From assembly GCA_905221605.1 (NCBI GenBank), contig CAJNDS010000343.1, positions 130,001-160,714 of the forward strand: DNA of 30,714 nucleotides, read 5' to 3'. Below, in pieces: positions 13,878 to 27,728 of the stretch. A program made the position numbers and the translations under genes. This DNA is from Symbiodinium natans. Taxonomy: Eukaryota; Sar; Dinophyceae; Suessiales; Symbiodiniaceae. The notes beneath the pieces were generated by a model. The model was not told the origin of the DNA and ran no database searches. It was given only the letters and a program-made list of their open reading frames with translations. How positions within the stretch are numbered: position 1 is the first letter of the stretch; each line of letters starts with the position of its first letter.

Positions 13878-15919
13878 AGAATAGAATGGCCTGGACTTGT
13901 TTGCCCCGCCCCCCAAGATGGGCCCAAGAAGTGAGAGAATGGCCTGGACTTGTTTGCCCCGCCCCCCAATATGGGTCAAGAAGTGAGAGAAGTGAGAGAA
14001 TGGCCTGGACTTGTTTGCCCCGCCCCTCAAGATGGGCCCAAGAAGTGAGAGAATGGCCTGGACTTGTTTGCCCCGCCCCCCAAGATGGGCCCAAAAAGTG
14101 AGAGAATGTCCTGGACTTGTTTGCCCCGCCCCCCAAGATGGGCCCAAGAAGTGAGAGAATGTTTGCCCCGCCCCTCAAGATGGATCCAAGAAGTGAAGAA
14201 TGGCCGCCCCGCCCCCCCCCAAGATGGGCCCAAGAAGTGAGAGAATGGCCTGGACTTGTTTGCCCCGCTCCCCAAGATGGCCCAAGAAGTGAGAGAATGG
14301 CCTGGACTTGTTTGCCCCGCCCCCTAAGATGGGTCCAAGAAGTGAGAGAATGGCCTGGACTTGTTTGCCCCGCCCCCCCAAGATGGCCCCAAGAAGTGAG
14401 AGAATGGCCTGGACTTGTTTGCCACTTGTTTGCCCCGCCCCCCAAGATGGGCCCAAGAAGTGAGAGAATGGCCTGGACTTGTTTGCCCCGCCCCCCAAGA
14501 TGGGCCCAAGAAGTGAAAGATGGGCCCAAGAAGTGAGAGAATGGCCTGGACTTGTTTGCCCCGCCCCCCAAGTTGGGCCCAAGAAGTGAGAGAATGGCCT
14601 GGACTTGTTTGCCACTTGCTTGCCCCACCCCCCAAGATGGGCCCAAGAAGTGAGAGAATGGCCTGGACTTGTTTGCCCCGCCCCCAAGATGGGCCCAAGA
14701 AGTGAGGGAATGGCCTGGACTTTTGCCCCGTCCCCCAAGATGGGCCCAAGAAGTGAGAGAATGGCCTGGACTTGTTTGCCGCCGCCCCCCAAGATGGGCC
14801 AAGAGAAGTGAGAATGGCCTGGACTTGTTTGCCCCGCCCCCCAAGATGGGCCCAAGAAGTGAGAGAATGGCCTGGACTTGTTTGCCCCGCCACCCAAGAT
14901 GGGCCCAAGAAGTGAGAGAATGGCCTGGATCTGTTTGCCCCGCCCCCCAAGATGGGCCCAAAAAGTGAGAGAATGGCCTGGACTTGTTTGCCCCGCCCCC
15001 CAAGATGGGCCCAAGAAGTGAAAGAATGGCCTGGACTTGTTTGCCCGCCCCCCAAGGTCTGGACTTGTTTGCCCCCGCCCCCCAAGATGGGCCCAAGAAG
15101 TGAGAGAATGGCCTGGACTTGTTTGCCCCGCCCCCCAAGATGGGCCCAAGAAGTGAGAGAATGGCCTGGACTTGTTTGCCCCGCCCCCCAAGATGGGCCC
15201 AAGAAGTGAGAGAATGGCCTGGACTTGTTTGCCCCGCCCCCCAAGAAGAAGTGAGCCCAAGAAGTGAGAGAATGGCCTGGCCTGGGCCCAAGAAGTGAGA
15301 GAATGGCCTGGACTTGTTTGCCCCGCCCCCCAAGATGGGCCCAAGAAGTGAGAGAATGGCCTGGACTTGTTTGCCCCGCCCCCCAAGATGGGCCCAAGAA
15401 GTGAGAGAATGGCCTGGACTTGTTTGCCCCGCCCCCAAGATGGGCCCAAGAAGTGAGAGAATGGCCTGGACTTGTTTGCCCCCGCCCCCCAAGATGGGCC
15501 CAAGAAGTGAGAGAATGGCCTGGACTTGTTTGCCCCGCCCCCCAAGATGGGCCCAAGAAGTGAGAGAATGGCCTGGACTTTTACAGAAGGGAATACGATT
15601 TGTTGCCACCAATTTGTGCTCGATTGTCACAGAAGGGAAGAAGTACGATGTGTTGCCACCAATTTGTGCCCGATTGTCACAGAAGGGAAGAAGTACGATT
15701 TGTTGCCACCAATTTGTGCTCGATTGTCACAGAAGGCGAAGAAGTACCATTTGTTGCCACCAATTTGTGCTCGATTGTCACAGAAGGCAAAAAACACGAG
15801 TTGTTGCCACCAATTTGTGTTCGATTGTCATAGAAGGTAAGAAGTACGATTTGTTGTCACCAATTTGTGCTCGATTGTCATAGAAGGGAAGAAGTACGAT
15901 TTGTTGTCTTCAATTTGTG

Positions 15920-18900
15920 CTCGATGGTTACGCGGAAGGGAAGAAGTACGATTTGTTGCCACCAATTTGTGCTCGATTGTCATAGAAGGCAAGAAGTACG
16001 ATTTGTTGCCACCAATTTGTGCTCGATTGTCACAGAAGGGAAGATGTATGATTTGTTGTCATCAATTTGTGCTCGATTGTCACAGAAGGGAAGAAATACG
16101 ATTTGTTGCCCCCCAAATTGTACTCGCATGTCATAGAAGGGAAGAAATACGATTTTTTGCCACCAATTTGTGCTGGATTGTCACAGAAGGGAAGAAGTAT
16201 GATTTGTTGCCACCAATTGGTGCTCGATTGTCACAGAAGGGAAGAAGTACGATTTGTTACCACCAATTTGAGCTCGATTATCACACAAGGGAGGATTTGT
16301 TGCCACGAGTGTCACAGAAGGGAAGACGTACGACTTGCTGTTACCAATTTGTGCTCGGTTGTCACAGAAGGGAAGAAGTACGATTTGTTGCCACCAATTT
16401 GTGCTCGATTGTCACAGAAGGGAAGAAGTACGATTTGTTGCCACCAATTTGTGCTCGATTGTCACAGAAGGGAAGAAACTTGTTGCCACCAATTTGTGCT
16501 CGATTGTCACAGAGAAAGAAGTGCGATTTGTTGTCACCAATTTGTGCTACATTGTCACAGAAGGGAAGAAGTACGATTTGTTGCCACTAATTTGTGCTCG
16601 ATTTTCACAGAAGGGAAGAAGTACGATTTGTTGCCACCAATTTGTGCTCCATTGTCACAGAAGGGAAGAAGTACGATTTGTTGTCTTCAATTTGTGCTCG
16701 ATTGTCACAGAAGGGAAGAAGTACGATTTGTTGCCACCAATTTGTGATCGATTGTTACAGAAGGGCGGAAGGGGAGAAATACGATTTGATGCTGCCAATT
16801 TGGGCTCGATTGTCACAGAAGGGAAGAAGTGCGAATTGTTCGCCAATTTGTGCTCGATTGTCACAGAGGGAAGAAGTACGATTTGTTGCCACCAATTTGT
16901 GCTCGATTGTCACAGAAGGGAAGAAATACGATTTGTTGCCACCAATTTGTGCTCGATTGTCACAGAAGGGAAGATGTACGATAGGTTGCCACCAATTTGT
17001 GCTCGATTGTCACAGAAAGGAAGAAGTACGATTTGTTGCCACCAGTTGGTGCTCGATGATCACAGAAGGGAAGAAGTATGATTTGTTGCCACCAATTTGT
17101 GTTCGATTGTCATAGAAGGGAAGAAGTACGATTTGTTGCCACCACTTTGTGCTCGATTGTCACAGAAGGGAAGAAAAACGATTTGTTGCCACCAATTTGT
17201 GCTCGATTGTCACAGAAGGGAAGAATTTCGATTTGTTGCCACCAAATTGTGCTCGATTGTCATAGAAGGGAAGAAGTATGATTTGTTGCCATCAATGTGT
17301 GCTCGATTGCCGCAGAAGGCAAGAAGTACGATTTGTTGCCACCAATTTGTGCTCGATTGTCACAGAAGGGAAGAAGTACGATTTGATACCGCCAATGTGC
17401 TCGTCACAGAAGGGAAGTAGTACGATTTGTTGCCACCACTTTGTGCTCGATTGTCACAGAAGGGAAGAAGTACGATTTGTTGCCACCAATTTGTGCTCGA
17501 TTGTCACAGAAGGGAAGAAGTACGATTTGTTGCCACCAATTTGTGCTCGATTGGGAGAAATACGAGTTATTGGCACCAATTTGTGCTCGATTGTCACAGA
17601 AGGGAAGAAATACGATTTGTTGCCACCAATTTGTGCTCGATTGTCACAGAAGGGAAGAAGTACGATTTGTGGCCACCAATTTGTGCTCGCATTGTCACAG
17701 ATGGGAAGCAATTCGATTTGTGGCCACCAATTTGTGCTCGATTGTCACAGAAGGGAAGAAGTACGATTTGTTGCCACCAATTTGTGCTCGACTGTCACAG
17801 AAGGGAAGAAATACGATTTGTTGCCACCAATTTGTGCTCGACCGTCACAGAAAGGAAGAAGTACGAATTGTTGTCATCAATTTGTGCTCGATTGTCACAG
17901 AAGGGAAGAAGTACGATTTGTTGCCATCAATTTGTGCTCGATTGTCATAGAAGGGAAGAAGTACGATTTGTGCCACCAATTTGTGCTCGCATTGTCACAG
18001 AAGGGAAGAAGTGCGATTTGTTGCTACCAATTTGTGCACGATTGTCACAGAAGGGAAGAAGTACGATTTGTTGCCACCAATTTGTGCTCGATTGTCACAG
18101 AAGGGAAGAAGTACGATTTGTTGCCACCAATTTGTGCTCGTCACAGAAGGCAACAAGTACGATTTGTTGCCAATTTGTGCTCGATTGTCATACAAGGGAA
18201 GAAGTATGATTTGTTGCCATCAATGTGTGCTCGATTGTCGCAGAAGGCAAGAAGTACGATTTGTTGCCACCAATTTGTGCTCGTCACAGAAGGGAAGAAA
18301 TACGATTTGTTGCCACCAATTTTTGCTCGATTGTCACAGAAGGGAAGAAGTACGATTTGTTGCCACCAATTTGTGCTCGATTGTCACAGAAGGGAAGAAG
18401 TACGATTTGTTGCCACCAATTTGTGCTCCATTGTCACAGAAGGGAAGAAGTAGGATTTGTTGCCACCAATTTGTGCTCGATTGTCACAGAAGGGAAGAAG
18501 TACGATTTGTTGCCACCAATTTGTGCTCGATTGTCACAGAAGGGGAGAAAGACGATTTGTTGCCACCAATTTGTGCTCGATTGTCACAGAAGGGAAGAAG
18601 TATGATTTGTTGTCATCAATTTGTGCTCGGTTGTCATAGAAGGGAAAAAAATACGATTTGTTGCCACCAAATTTTGCTCTTTTGTCACAGAAAGGAAGAA
18701 ATACGATTTGTTGCCACCAATTTGTGCTCGATTGTCACAGAATGGAAGAAGTACGATTTGTTGCCACCAATTTGTGCTCGATTGTCACAGAAGGGAAGAA
18801 ATACGATTTGTTGCCACCAATTTGTGCTCGATTGTCACAGAAGGCGAAGAAGTACGATTTGTTGCCACCAATTTGTGCTCGGTTGTCACAGAAGGGAAGA

Positions 18901-19070
18901 AGTACGATTTGTTGCCACCAATTTGTGCTCGATTGTCACAGAAGGGGAGAAAGACGATTTGTTGCCACCAATTTGTGCTCGATTGTCACAGAATGGAAGA
19001 AGTATGATTTGTTGCCACCAATTTGTGCTATGATTTGTTGCCACCAATTTGTGCTCGATTTTCATAGAAG
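15920..19070. repeat. Segmental duplication in satellite B, copy 1 (about 3.55-kb tandem)
   Basis: A marker series is shared with copy 2 in the same order: CCCCCAAATTGTACTCGC (16110), GCGAATTGTTCGCC (16831), GCCATCAATGTGTGC (17288), ACCGTCACAGAAAGG (17841) and GTGCTATGATTTG (19025). The offset grows from 3534-3540 to about 3597 through small indels of about one unit or less. Confidence 0.85.
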
Positions 19071-19454
19071 GGAAGAAATACGATTTGTTGCCACCAATTT
19101 GTGCTCGATTGTCACAGAAGGGAAGAAGCACGATTTGTTGCCACCAATTTGTGCTCGATTGTCACAGACGGGAAGAAGTACGATTTGTTGCCACCAATTT
19201 GTGCTCGATTGTCACAGAAGGGAAGAAGTACGATTTGTTGCTACCAATTTGTGCACGATTGTCACAGAAGGGAAAAAGTACGATTTGTTGCCACCAATTT
19301 GTGCTCGATTGTCACTGAAGGGAAGAAGTACGATTTGTTGCCACCAATTTGTGCTCGATTGTCACAGAAGGGGAGAATTACGATTTGTTGCCACCAATTT
19401 GTGCTCGATTGTCACAGAAGGAAAGAAGTACGATTTGTTGCCACCAATTTGTGC

Positions 19455-22400
19455 TCGATGGTTACAGAAGGGCGGAAGGGAAGAAGTACGATTTGTTGCC
19501 ACCAATTTGTGCTCGATTGTCACAGAAGGGAAGAAGTACGATTTGTTGCCACCAATTTGTGCTCGATTGTCACAGAAGGGAAGATGTATGATTTGTTGTC
19601 ATCAGTTTGTGCTCGATTGTCACTGAAGGGAAGAAATACGATTTGTTGCCCCCCAAATTGTACTCGCTTGTCATAGAAGGGAAGAAATACGATTTTTTGC
19701 CACCAATTTGTGCTGGATTGTCACAGAAGGGAAGAAGTATGATTTGTTGGCACCAATTGGTGCTCGATTGTCACAGAAGGGAAGAAGTACGATTTGTTAC
19801 CACCAATTTGAGCTCGATTATCACAGAAGGGACGATTTGTTGCCACGAGTGTCACAGAGGGGAAGACGTACGACTTGCTGTTACCAATTTGTGCTCGGTT
19901 GTCACAGAAGGGAAGAAGTACGATTTGTTGCCACCAATTTGTGCTCGATTGTCACAGAAGGGAAGAAGTACGATTTGTTGCCACCAATTTGTGCTCGATT
20001 GTCACAGAAGGGAAGAAACTTGTTGCCACCAATTTGTGTTCGATTGTCACAGAGAAAGAAGTGTGATTTGTTGTCACCAATTTGTGCTACATTGTCACAG
20101 AAGGGAAGAAGTACGATTTGTTGCCACTAATTTGTGCTCGATTTTCACAGAAGGGAAGAAGTACGATTTGTTGCCACCAATTTGTGCTCCTTTGTCACAG
20201 AAGTACGTTTTTTCTTGCCACCAATTTGTGCTCGATTGTCACACAAGGGAAGAAGTACGATTTGTTGCCACCAATTTGTGATCGATTGTTACAGAAGGGC
20301 GGAAGGGAAGAAATACGATTTGATGCCGCCAATTTGGGCTCGATTGTCACAGAAGGGAAGAAGTGCGAATTGTTCGCCAATTTGTGCTCGTTTGTCACAG
20401 AGGGAAGAAGTACGATTTGTTGCCACCAATTTGTGCTCGATTGTCACAGAAGGGAAGAAATACGATTTGTTGCCACCAATTTGTGCTCGATTGTCACAGA
20501 AGGGAAGAAGTACGATAGGTTGCCACAAATTTGTGCTCGATTGTCACAGAAAGGAAGAAGTACGATTTGTTGCCACCAGTTGGTGCTCGATTATCACAGA
20601 AGGGAAGAAGTATGATTTGTTGCCACCAATTTGTGTTCGATTGTCATAGAAGGGAAGAAGTACGATTTGTTGCCACCACTTTGTGCTCGATTGTCACAGA
20701 AGGCAAGAAAAACGATTTGTTGCCACCAATTTGTGCTCGATTGTCACAGAAGGGAAGAATTTCGATTTGTTGCCACCAATTTGTGCTCGATTGTCATAGA
20801 AGGGAAGAAGTATGATTTGTTGCCATCAATGTGTGCTCGATTGTCGCAGAAGGCAAGAAGTACGATTTGTTGCCACCAATTTGTGCTCGATTGTCACAGA
20901 AGGCAAGAAGTACGATTTGTTGTCGTCAATTTGTGCTCGATTGTCACAGAAGGGAAGAAATACGATTTGTTGCCGCCAATTTGTGCTCGATTGTCACAGA
21001 AGGGAAGAAATACGATTTGTTGCCACCAATTTGTGCTCGGTTGTCATAGAAGGGAAGAAGTACGATTTGTTGCCACCAATTTGTGCTCGATTGTCACAGA
21101 AGGCAAGAAGTACGATTTGTTGTCGTCAATTTGTGCTCGATTGTCACAGAAGGGAAGAAATACGATTTGTTGCCGCCAATTTGTGCTCGATTGTCACAGA
21201 AGGGAAGAAGTACAATTTGTGGCCACCAATTTGTGCTCGCATTGTCACAGATGGGAAGCAATGCGATTTGTGGCCAACAATTTGTGCTCGATTGTCACAG
21301 AAGGGAAGAAGTACGATTTGTTGCCACCATTTTGTGCTCGACTGTCACAGAAGGGAAGAAATACGATTTGTTGCCACCAATTTGTGCTCGACCGTCACAG
21401 AAAGGAAGAAGTACGAATTGTTGTCATCAATTTGTGCTCGATTGTCACAGAAGGGAAGAAATACGATTTGTTGCCACCAATTCGTGCTCGATTGTCATAG
21501 AAGGGAAGAAGTACGATTTGTGCCACCAATTTGTGCTCGCATTGTCACAGAAGGGAAGAAGTACGATTTGTTGCTACCAATTTGTGCACGATTGTCACAG
21601 AAGGGAAGAAGTACGATTTGTTGCAACCAATTTGTGCTCGATTGTCACAGAAGGGAAGAAGTACGATTTGTTGCCACCAATTTTTGCTCGTCACAGAAGG
21701 CAACAAGTACGATTTGTTGCCACCAATTTGTGCTCGATTGTCATACAAGGGAAGAAGTATGATTTGTTGCCATCAATGTGTGCTCGATTGTCGCAGAAGG
21801 CAAGAAGTACGATTTGTTGCCACCAATTTGTGCTCGTCACAGAAGGGAAGAAATACGATTTGTTGCCACCAATTTTTGCTCGATTGTCACAGAAGGGAAG
21901 AAGTACGATTTGTTGCCACCAATTTGTGCTCGATTGTCACAGAAGGGAAGAAGTACGATTTGTTGCCACCAATTTGTGCTCCATTGTCACAGAAGGGAAG
22001 AAGTACGATTTGTTGCCACCAATTTGTGCTCGATTGTCACAGAAGGGAAGAAGCACGATTTGTTGCCACCAATTTGTGCTCGATTGTCACAGAAGGGAAG
22101 AAGTACGATTTGTTGCCACCAATTTGTGCTCGATTGTCACAGAAGGGGAGAAATACGATTTGTTGCCACCAATTCGTGCTCGATTGTCACAGAAGGGAAG
22201 AAGTATGATTTGTTGTCATCAATTTGTGCTCGGTTGTAGGGAAAAATACGATTTGTTGCCACCAAATTTTGCTCTTTTGTCACAGAAGGGAAGAAATACG
22301 ATTTGTTGCCACCAATTTGTGCTCGATTGTCACAGAATGGAAGAAGTACGATTTGTTGCCACCAATTTGTGCTCGATTGTCACAGAAGGCAAGAAGTACG

Positions 22401-22665
22401 ATTTGTTGCCACCAATTTGTGCTCGATTGTCACACAGAAGGCGAAGAAGTACGATTTGTTGCCACCAATTTGTGCTCGGTTGTCACAGAAGGGAAGAAGT
22501 ACGATTTGTTGCCACCAATTTGTGCTCGATTGTCACAGAAGGGGAGAAAGACGATTTGTTGCCACCAATTTGTGCTCGATTGTCACAGAATGGAAGAAGT
22601 ACGATTTGTTGCCACCAATTTGTGCTATGATTTGTTGCCACCAATTTGTGCTTTATTTTCATAGA
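19455..22665. repeat. Segmental duplication in satellite B, copy 2
   Basis: Second copy of the 15920-19070 marker series (19650, 20365, 20822, 21391, 22622). It differs by local changes, including a 200-bp (four-unit) internal repeat: TGTCGTCAATTTG occurs at 20921 and again at 21121. Confidence 0.85.
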
Positions 22666-23459
22666 AGGGAAGAAATACGATTTGTTGCCACCAATTTGTG
22701 CTCGATTGTCACAGAAGGGAAGAAGTACGATTTGTTGCCAATTTGTGCTCGATTGTCACAGACGGGAAGAAGTACGATTTGTTGCCACCAATTTGTGCTC
22801 GATTGTCACAGAAGGGAAGAAATACGATTTGTTGCAGCCAATTTGTGCTCGATTGTCACAGAAGGGAAAAAGTACGATTTGTTGCCACTGATTTGTGCTC
22901 GATTGCCACAAAAGGGATGAAGTACGATTTGTTGCCACCAATTTGTGCTCGATTGTCACAGAAGGGAAGAAATACGATTTGTTGCCACCAATTTGTGCTC
23001 GATTGTCACAGAAGGCAAGAAGTACGATTTGTTGTCACCAATTTGTGCTCGATTATCACAGACGGGAAGAAGTACGATTTGTTGCCATCAATTTGTGCTC
23101 GATTGTCACAGAAGGGAAGAAGGACGATTTGTTGTCACCAATTTGTGCTCGATTGTCACAGAAGGGAAGAAGTACGATTTGTTGTCACTAATTTGTGCTC
23201 GATTGTCACAGAAGACAAGAAGTACGATTTGTTGCCACCAATTTGTACTCGATTGTCACAGAAGGGAAGAAGTACGATTTGTTGCCACCAATTTGTGCTC
23301 GATTGTCACAGAAGACAAGAAGTACGATTTATTGCCACCAATTTGTGCTCGATTGTCACAGAAGGGAAGAAATACGATTTGTTGCCACCAATTTGTGCTC
23401 GATTGTCACAGAAGGGAAGAAGTACGATTTGTTGCCACCAATTTGTGCTCGATTGTCAC

Positions 23460-26400
23460 AGAAGGGAAGAAGTACGATTTGTTGCCAACAATTTGTGCTC
23501 GATTGTCACAGAAGGGAAGAAGTACGACTTGTTGCCGCCAATTTGTGCTCGATTGTCATCGAAGGGAAGAAGTACGATTTGTTGCCCCCAATTTGTGTTC
23601 GATTGTCACAGAAGGGAAGAAGTACGATTTGTTGCAACCAATTTGTGCTCGATTGTCACAGAAGGGAAGAAGTACGTTTTGTTGCCACCAATTTGTGCTC
23701 GATTGTCACAGAAGGGAAGAGGTACGATTTGTTGCAACCAATTTGTGCTCGATTGTCACAGACGGCAAGAAGTACGATTTGTTGCCACCAATTTGTGCTC
23801 AATTGTCACAGAAGGGAGGAAGTACGATTTGTTGCCAATTTGTGCTCGATTGTCACAGAAGGGGAAGAAGTACGATTTGTTACCACCAACTTGTGCGCGA
23901 TTGTCACAGAAGGCAAGAAGTAGGATTTGTTGCCGCCAATTTGTGCTCGATTGTCACAGAAGGGAAGAAGTACGATTTGTTGCCACCAATTTGTGTTCGA
24001 TTGTCACAGAAGGGAAGAAGTACGATTTGTTGCCACCAATTTGTGCTCGATTGTCACAGAAGGCAAGAAGTACGATTTGTTGCCACCAATTTGTGCTCGA
24101 TTGTCACAGAAGGGAAGAAGTACGATTTGTTGCACCAATTTGTGCTCGATTGTCACAGAAGGGAAGAAGTACGATTTGTTGCCACCAATTTGTGCTCGAT
24201 TGTCACAGAGGGGACGAAGTACGATTTGTTGCACCAATTGGTGCTCGATTGTCACAGAAGGCAAGAGGTACGATTTGTTGCCACCAATTTGTGCTCGATT
24301 GTCACAGAAGGGAAGAAGGACGAATTGTTGCCACCAATTTGTGCTCGATTGTCACAGAAGGGAAGAAGTAGGATTTGTTGCCACCAATTTGTGCTCGATT
24401 GTCACGGAGGGTAAGAAGAACGATGTGTTGCCACCAATGTGTGCTCGATTGTCATCGAAGGGAAGAAGTGAAATTTGTTGTCACCAATTTGTGCTCGATT
24501 GTCACGGAAGGGAGAAGTACGATTTGTTGCCGCCAATTTGTGCTCGATTGTCACAGAAGGGAAGAAGTACGATTTGTTGCCACCAATTTATGCTCCATTG
24601 TCACAGAAGGGAAGAAATTTGTTTCCACCAATTTGTGCTCGATTGTCACAGAGAAAGAAGTGCGAGTTGTTTTCACCAATTTGTGCTGGATTGTCACAGA
24701 AGGGAAGAAGTAGGATTTGTTGCCACCAATTTGTGCTCGATTGTCACAGAAGGAAAGAAGTACGATTTGTTGCTACCAATTTGTGTTCGATTGTCACAGA
24801 AGGGAAGAAATACGATTTGTTGCCACCAATTTGTGCTCGCATTGTCACAGAAGGGAAGAAGTACGATTTGTTGCCACCAATTTGTGCTCGATTTTCACAG
24901 AAAGGAAGAAGTACGATTTGTTGCTACCAATTTGTGCTCGATTGTCACAGAAGGCGAAGAAGTACGATTTGTTGCCACCAATTTGTGCTCGATTTTCACA
25001 GAAGGGAAGAAGTACGATTTGTTGCCACCAATTTGTGCTCGATTGTCACAGAAGGGAAGAAGTACGATTTGTTGCCATCAATTTGTGCTCGATTGTCACA
25101 GAAGGGAAGAAAGGACGATTTGTTGCCACCAATTTGTGCTCGATTGTCACAGACGGGAAGAAGTACAATTTGTTGCCAGCAATTTGTGGTCACTTGTCAC
25201 AGAAGGGAAGAAGTACGATTTGTTGCCACCAATTTGTGCTCGATTGTCGCAGAAGGGAAGAAGTACGATTTGTTGCCGCCAATTTGTGCTCGATTGTCAC
25301 AGAAGGGAAGAAGTACGATTTGTTGCCACCAATTTGTGCTCGATTGTCACAGAAGGGAAGAAGTACGATTTGTTGCCACCAATTTGTGCTCGATTGTCAC
25401 AGAAGGGGAAGAAGTACGATTTGTTGCCACCAATTTGTGCTCGATTGTCACAGAAGGGAAGAAGTACGATTTGTTGCCGCCAATTTGTGCTCGATTGTCA
25501 CAGAAGGGAAGAAGTACGATTTGTTGCCACCAATTTGTGCTCGATTGTCACAGAAGGGAAGAAGTACGACTTGTTGCCATCAATTTGAGCTCGATTGTCA
25601 CAGAAGGCAAGAAGTACGACTTATTGCCACCAATTTGTGCTCGATTGTCACAGAAGGGAAGAAGTACGATTTGTTGCCATCAATTTGTGCTCGATTGTCA
25701 CAGAAGGGAAGAAGTAGGATTTGTTGCCACCAATTTGTGCTCGATTGTCACAGAAGGGAAGAAGTACGATTTGTTGCCACCAATTTGTGCTCGTCACGCA
25801 AGGCAAGAAGTACGACTTTTTTGCCACCAACACCAATTTGTGCTCGATTGTCATAGAAGGGGAGAAGTACGATTTGTTGCCACCAGTTTGTGCTCGATTG
25901 TCACAGAAGGGAAGAAGTACGATTTGTTGCCACCAATTTGTGCTCGATTGTCACAGAAGGGAAGAAGTACGATTTGTTGCCACCAATTTGTGCTCGATTG
26001 TCACAGAAGGGAAGAAGTACGATTTGTTGCCACCAATTTGTGTTCGATTGTCACAGAAGGGAAGAAGTACGATTTGTTGCCGCCAATTTGTGCTCGATTG
26101 TCGCAGAAGGGAAGAAGTACGATTTGTTGCCACCAATTTGTGCTCGATTGTCATAGAAGGGAAGAAGTACGATTTGTTGCCACCAATTTGTGCTCGATTG
26201 GGAGAAATACGAGTTATTGGCACCAATTTGTGCTCGATTGTCACAGAAGGGAAGAAATACGATTTGTTGCCACCAATTTGTGCTCGGTTGTTATAGAGAG
26301 AAAAATACGATTTGTTGCCACCAATTTGTGCTTGATTGTCACAGAAGACAAGAAGTACGATTTGTTGCCACCAATTTGTGCTCGATTGTCACAGAAGGGG

Positions 26401-26480
26401 AAGAAGTACGATTTGTTGCCACCAATTTGTGCTCGATTGTCACAGAAGGGAAGAAGTACGATTTGTTGCCACCAATTTGT
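23460..26480. repeat. Segmental duplication in satellite B, copy 1 (about 4.2-kb offset)
   Basis: Markers GTCATCGAAGG (23557), GAGGGGACGAAG (24208), AAATTTGTTTCC (24616), GTGGTCACTTGTCAC (25187), ATCAATTTGAGC (25579) and GGGAGAAATACGAG (26200) recur in order at offsets of 4269, then 4217, then 4170. The two steps are losses of about one unit each. Confidence 0.88.
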
Positions 26481-27728
26481 GCTCGATTGTCAGTTCGGAA
26501 GAAGTACGATTTGTTGCCACCAATTTGTGCTCGATTGTCACAGAAGGGAAGAAGTACGAATTGTTGCCACCAATTTGTGCTCGATTGTCATAGAAGGGAA
26601 GAAGTACGATTTGTTGCCACCAATTTGTGCTCGATCACAGAAGTCAAGAAGTACGATTTGTTGCCACCAATTTGTGCTCGCTTGTCACAGAAGGGAAGAA
26701 GTACGATTTCTTGCCACCAATTTGTGCTCGATTGTCACAGAAGGGAAGAAGTACGATTTGTTGCCATCAATTTGTGCTCGATTGTCACGGAAGGGAAGAA
26801 GTACGATCTGCTGCCACCAATTTGTGCTCGATTGTCACAGAAGGGAAGAAGTACGATGTGTTGCCACCAATTTGTGCTCGATTGTCATAGAAGGAAGAAG
26901 TACGATTTGTTGCCACCAATTTGTGCTCGTCACAGAAGGGAAGAAGTAGATTTGTTGCCGCCAATTTGTGTTCGAATGTCGCAGAAGGGAAGAAGTACGA
27001 TTTGTTGCCACCAATTTGTGTTCGATTGTCATAGAAGGGAAGAAATACGATTTGTTGCCGCCAATGTGTGCTCGATTGTCACAGAAGGGAAGAAGTACGA
27101 TTTGTTGCCACCAATTTGTGCTCGATTGTCACAGAAGGGAACAAGTACGATTTCTTGCCAGCAATTTTTGCTCGTCACAGAAGGGAAGAAGTACGATTTG
27201 TGGCCACCAATTTGTGCTCGATTGTCACAGAAGGGAAGAAGTACGATTTGTTGCTACCAATTTGTGCTCGATTGTCACAGAAGGGAAGAAGTACGATTTG
27301 TTGCCACCGATTTGTGCTCGATTGTCACAGAAGGGAAGAAGCACGATTTGTTGCCACCAATTTGTGCTCGATTGTCACAGAAGGGAAGAAGTACGATTTG
27401 TTGCCACCAATTTGTGCTCGATTGTCACAGAAGGGAAGAAGTACGATTTGTTGTCACCAATTTGTGCTCGATTGTCACAGAAGGGAAGAAGTACGATTTG
27501 TTGCCACCAATTTGTGCTCGATTGTCACAGAAGGGAAGAAATACGATTTGTTGTCACCAATTTGTGCTCGATTGTCACAGAAGAGAAGAAGTACGATTTG
27601 TTGCCACCAATGTGTGCTCGATTGTCACGGAAGGGAAGAAATACGATTTGTTGCCACCAATTTGTGCTCGATTGTCACAGAAGGGAAGAAGTACGATTTG
27701 TTGCCCCCAATTTGTGCTCGATTGTCAC

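Larger units (their letters stand above)
12498..15580. repeat. Satellite A, block 2: 53-bp tandem repeat
   Basis: About 58 units, same orientation as block 1. It contains short tripled fragments near 12640-12690 (repeated GGACTTGTTTGCC pieces) and rearranged units at 15240-15300. It ends within a unit at GGCCTGGACTT, followed at once by TTACAGAAGGGAA of satellite B. Confidence 0.97.
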
